Notes under the pieces: generated by a model
Told to the model about the DNA's origin: nothing
The model's input: the letters and a program-made list of their open reading frames with translations, nothing else
Databases searched by the model: none
Program-made: the position numbers and the translations under genes
In this document: positions 4,141 through 5,653 of the stretch, piece by piece
Numbering within the stretch: position 1 is the stretch's first letter
Layout of the letters: every line of letters starts with the position of its first letter
Assembly: GCA_002391185.1 (NCBI GenBank)
Contig: DGRY01000045.1
Coordinates: forward strand, 258 to 5,910
Source of the DNA: Prevotella sp. UBA4376
GTDB taxonomy: Bacteria > Bacteroidota > Bacteroidia > Bacteroidales > Bacteroidaceae
DNA: 5,653 bases
Reading direction: 5' to 3'

Positions 4141-5653
4141 TTAAACTTGGCAAATTTAAGGAGAAGTTGTTTGGTACCTGTATTTACAAACTTAACGGTA
4201 GCTTTTTGATTCTCACCCTCGCCTTCGATACTTATGATAGTACCCTTACCAAAACGCTGGTGCTCTATCAAAGTTCCCTCGTGCAAAGAGCCTTGAACAC
4301 TTGACGTTGAACGTTGAACGCTACTTGCTGGCTTAGATACTGCTGCCGACAAGCGGGTAAGAGGACGATTTATGTTGAACGTTTGCGATGACGCATTTGA
4401 GCCTGCGCTATACTTTGAACTTTGAGATTTGAAATTTGAACTTTGCGATTTAAAAATTGAACTTTGCGATGACGCATTTGAGAAATGGTGTTGTCGTTCA
4501 ACGTTCAACGCTCCACGCTCAACGTCCAAAGTTTCGTGTCCTGCATCTAACATATCAGGATTGATATCGTTAAGAAAACGGCTCTGGGGCAGCATTTCCA
4601 TTTTACCGAAACGCCAACGGTTCTTGGCGCAAGTAAGCATACAATGCTTCTCGGCTCTGGTTATTGCCACATAAAGCAAACGGCGTTCCTCCTCCATCTC
4701 ACGCATACTGAACATCGAACGTTGACTTGGGAAGATACCATCTTCAAGTCCCACCACAAAAACAGCAGGAAACTCAAGTCCTTTAGCAGAGTGAACAGTC
4801 ATAAGTGAAACGCGGTCGAGATCGTCTTTCTTTTTGTCGGCATCAGTAAGCAGCGACACCTCTTGAAGATAGTCGCTAAGTTCTACACGATCTTCCAAAC
4901 CCTCTTCACGCCTACCCTCAACAAACTCCTGAAGAGCAGAAAGAAATTCTTCAAGGTTTTCCTGCCGTGAAATAGCCTCAACATCAGCAGAACGATAAAG
5001 GTCGGCTGATATTCCTGCAACCTTTATTATCTGTGTTCCAAGTTCATAGGCATCTTTTTGGTGAACATCGTCTATAAAGCCTTGTATAAGCGTTACAAAG
5101 CCTTGCAGCTTGGCTTGAGTACCTTTATTCAAACCTGTATCATAGTGGTCGGGCTGCTGAATAACATCCCAAAAGCTCACCTTATTGTTTTGGGCTGCTG
5201 TGGCAATCTTACCAATAGTTGTTTCTCCAATACTTCGTGCGGGGTAGTTAATAATGCGTTTAATAGCTTCCTCGTCATCGGGGTTACAAACAACACGAAA
5301 ATAGGCTATAATATCTTTTATCTCCTTGCGTTGATAAAAGCTCATACCGCCAAACACACGATAAGGAACATTATCGTGCAAAAACTGTTCCTCAAAACTT
5401 CGACTTTGTGAATTGGTGCGATACAGTATTGCAAAATCACTCCACGACAATCCCTCGCTACGCTTCAGTCGCCGTATCTCTTTACTCACCACAATAGCCT
5501 CTTCCTTATCGCTCTGCAGATTGCGCAGCTGTATCTTATCACCCTCGTCATTCTTACTATACACATCCTTGGGAATCTGTCGTGAGTTGTGGCGAATAAG
5601 ACTATTAGCTGCCTTCACAATGCTTTGCGTAGAACGATAATTCTGTTCGAGTT
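4125..5653 (-). CDS. pcrA: UvrD/PcrA-family superfamily-1 DNA helicase, C-terminal part (5' end outside window)
   Basis: The visible 508 residues are the second half of a 3'-5' ATP-dependent DNA helicase acting in repair and in removing proteins or RNA polymerase from DNA. The frame is open to the window edge and begins with LEQNYRST, the conserved motif IV, so the true start, the Walker A motif and domain 1A lie to the right. Next come YRTNSQSR and YRVFGGMSFYQRKEIKD (about 77-112), the 2B-type helical region, TVHSAKGLEFP (motif V, 285-295), and LLYVAITRAE with its motif VI arginine (325-334). Residues about 373-455 form a Ser/Gln-rich linker built from repeat DNA: ETLDVERGALNVER, then FKSQSS heptads, then SSVQRSTSSVQGS. 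The last 50 residues (HQRFGKGTI...VKFVNTGTKQLLLKFAKFKVVEG) are the PcrA/UvrD C-terminal Tudor-like domain that contacts RNA polymerase in characterised relatives. The domains on both sides of the linker look intact, so the protein is probably functional. UvrD and PcrA names are interchangeable here. Confidence 0.95.
   Translation of the reverse strand, partial: LEQNYRSTQSIVKAANSLIRHNSRQIPKDVYSKNDEGDKIQLRNLQSDKEEAIVVSKEIRRLKRSEGLSWSDFAILYRTNSQSRSFEEQFLHDNVPYRVFGGMSFYQRKEIKDIIAYFRVVCNPDDEEAIKRIINYPARSIGETTIGKIATAAQNNKVSFWDVIQQPDHYDTGLNKGTQAKLQGFVTLIQGFIDDVHQKDAYELGTQIIKVAGISADLYRSADVEAISRQENLEEFLSALQEFVEGRREEGLEDRVELSDYLQEVSLLTDADKKKDDLDRVSLMTVHSAKGLEFPAVFVVGLEDGIFPSQRSMFSMREMEEERRLLYVAITRAEKHCMLTCAKNRWRFGKMEMLPQSRFLNDINPDMLDAGHETLDVERGALNVERQHHFSNASSQSSIFKSQSSNFKSQSSKYSAGSNASSQTFNINRPLTRLSAAVSKPASSVQRSTSSVQGSLHEGTLIEHQRFGKGTIISIEGEGENQKATVKFVNTGTKQLLLKFAKFKVVEG
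4292..4535 (-). repeat. Two repeat families inside the helicase linker coding sequence
   Basis: Family one is the TTTGAAC/TTTGAGA repeat: ACTTTGAGATTTGA at 4419-4432 is identical to the four intergenic copies at 3103-3187, and the block spans about 4413-4466. On the coding strand it reads as three seven-residue units, FKSQSS plus one variable residue, with an exact 21-base period. Family two is GTTGAACG: CGTTGAACGTTGAACG at 4305-4320 and its perfect reverse complement CGTTCAACGTTCAACG at 4495-4510, which encode the SVQRST and DVERGALNVER stretches. In addition, a 20-base perfect direct repeat occurs at 4382-4401 and 4463-4482 (encoding SNASSQ), 81 bases apart and therefore in frame. Confidence 0.85.

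Noticed and set aside
4125..5618. Helicase gene starting at the GTG at 5618
   Set aside because: The frame continues upstream to the window edge and encodes LEQNYRSTQSI, the conserved motif IV, so the GTG is an internal valine codon and the gene is truncated by the window.
1..5653. A new defence, toxin-antitoxin or biosynthetic system formed by the four genes
   Set aside because: The genes are a helicase, a small regulator, a peptidase and a repair-like protein with wide repeat-filled spacers. No toxin, nuclease, transposase or paired partner is visible, and nothing supports a joint function.

Overview
The window looks like a chromosomal segment of a Bacteroidales bacterium (Bacteroides/Prevotella-like). 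The reasons are a dipeptidyl-peptidase III with the Cys-containing zinc motif HECLGH, two promoters that fit the Bacteroidetes primary-sigma pattern (TTTG, 19-20 bases, TAnnTTTG), no clear Shine-Dalgarno sequences upstream of most starts, and abundant TTTGAACTTTGA-type and CTCTCCC...GGGAGAG-type repeats of a kind I associate with this phylum. The genus cannot be fixed from the sequence alone.

All four protein genes lie on the minus strand, so transcription runs from right to left. At the right edge is the C-terminal part of a UvrD/PcrA-family DNA helicase (4125 to beyond 5653). A 412-base non-coding gap (3713-4124) follows. It holds a terminator-like hairpin for the helicase transcript, a plus-strand promoter followed closely by an intrinsic terminator (a candidate short RNA), and the minus-strand promoter of the next gene. 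That gene is a small stand-alone AraC-type DNA-binding protein (3278-3712). A 193-base spacer made almost wholly of TTTGA-type repeats in inverted arrangement precedes a complete M49 dipeptidyl-peptidase III (1120-3084). A 342-base spacer made of GC-rich palindromic repeat elements separates it from a small HEAT-like protein of the DNA alkylation repair family (184-777). The left edge (1-184) is another copy of the palindromic element.

Functionally the genes look like housekeeping functions (replication/repair helicase, peptide degradation, possible base-damage repair) plus one regulator; I see no shared pathway. The araC-like gene has its own promoter, and read-through into the peptidase and the repair-like gene is possible but unproven.

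The notable content is the repeats, not a new multi-gene system. Two unrelated repeat families occupy most junctions and also enter coding sequence. The TTTGAACTTTGAGATTTGA family supplies in-frame seven-residue repeats (FKSQSS-x) in the linker of the helicase, and the GC-rich palindromic element encodes the last 16 residues and the stop codon of the peptidase. I found no evidence for a defence system, CRISPR array, transposase, tRNA or rRNA.
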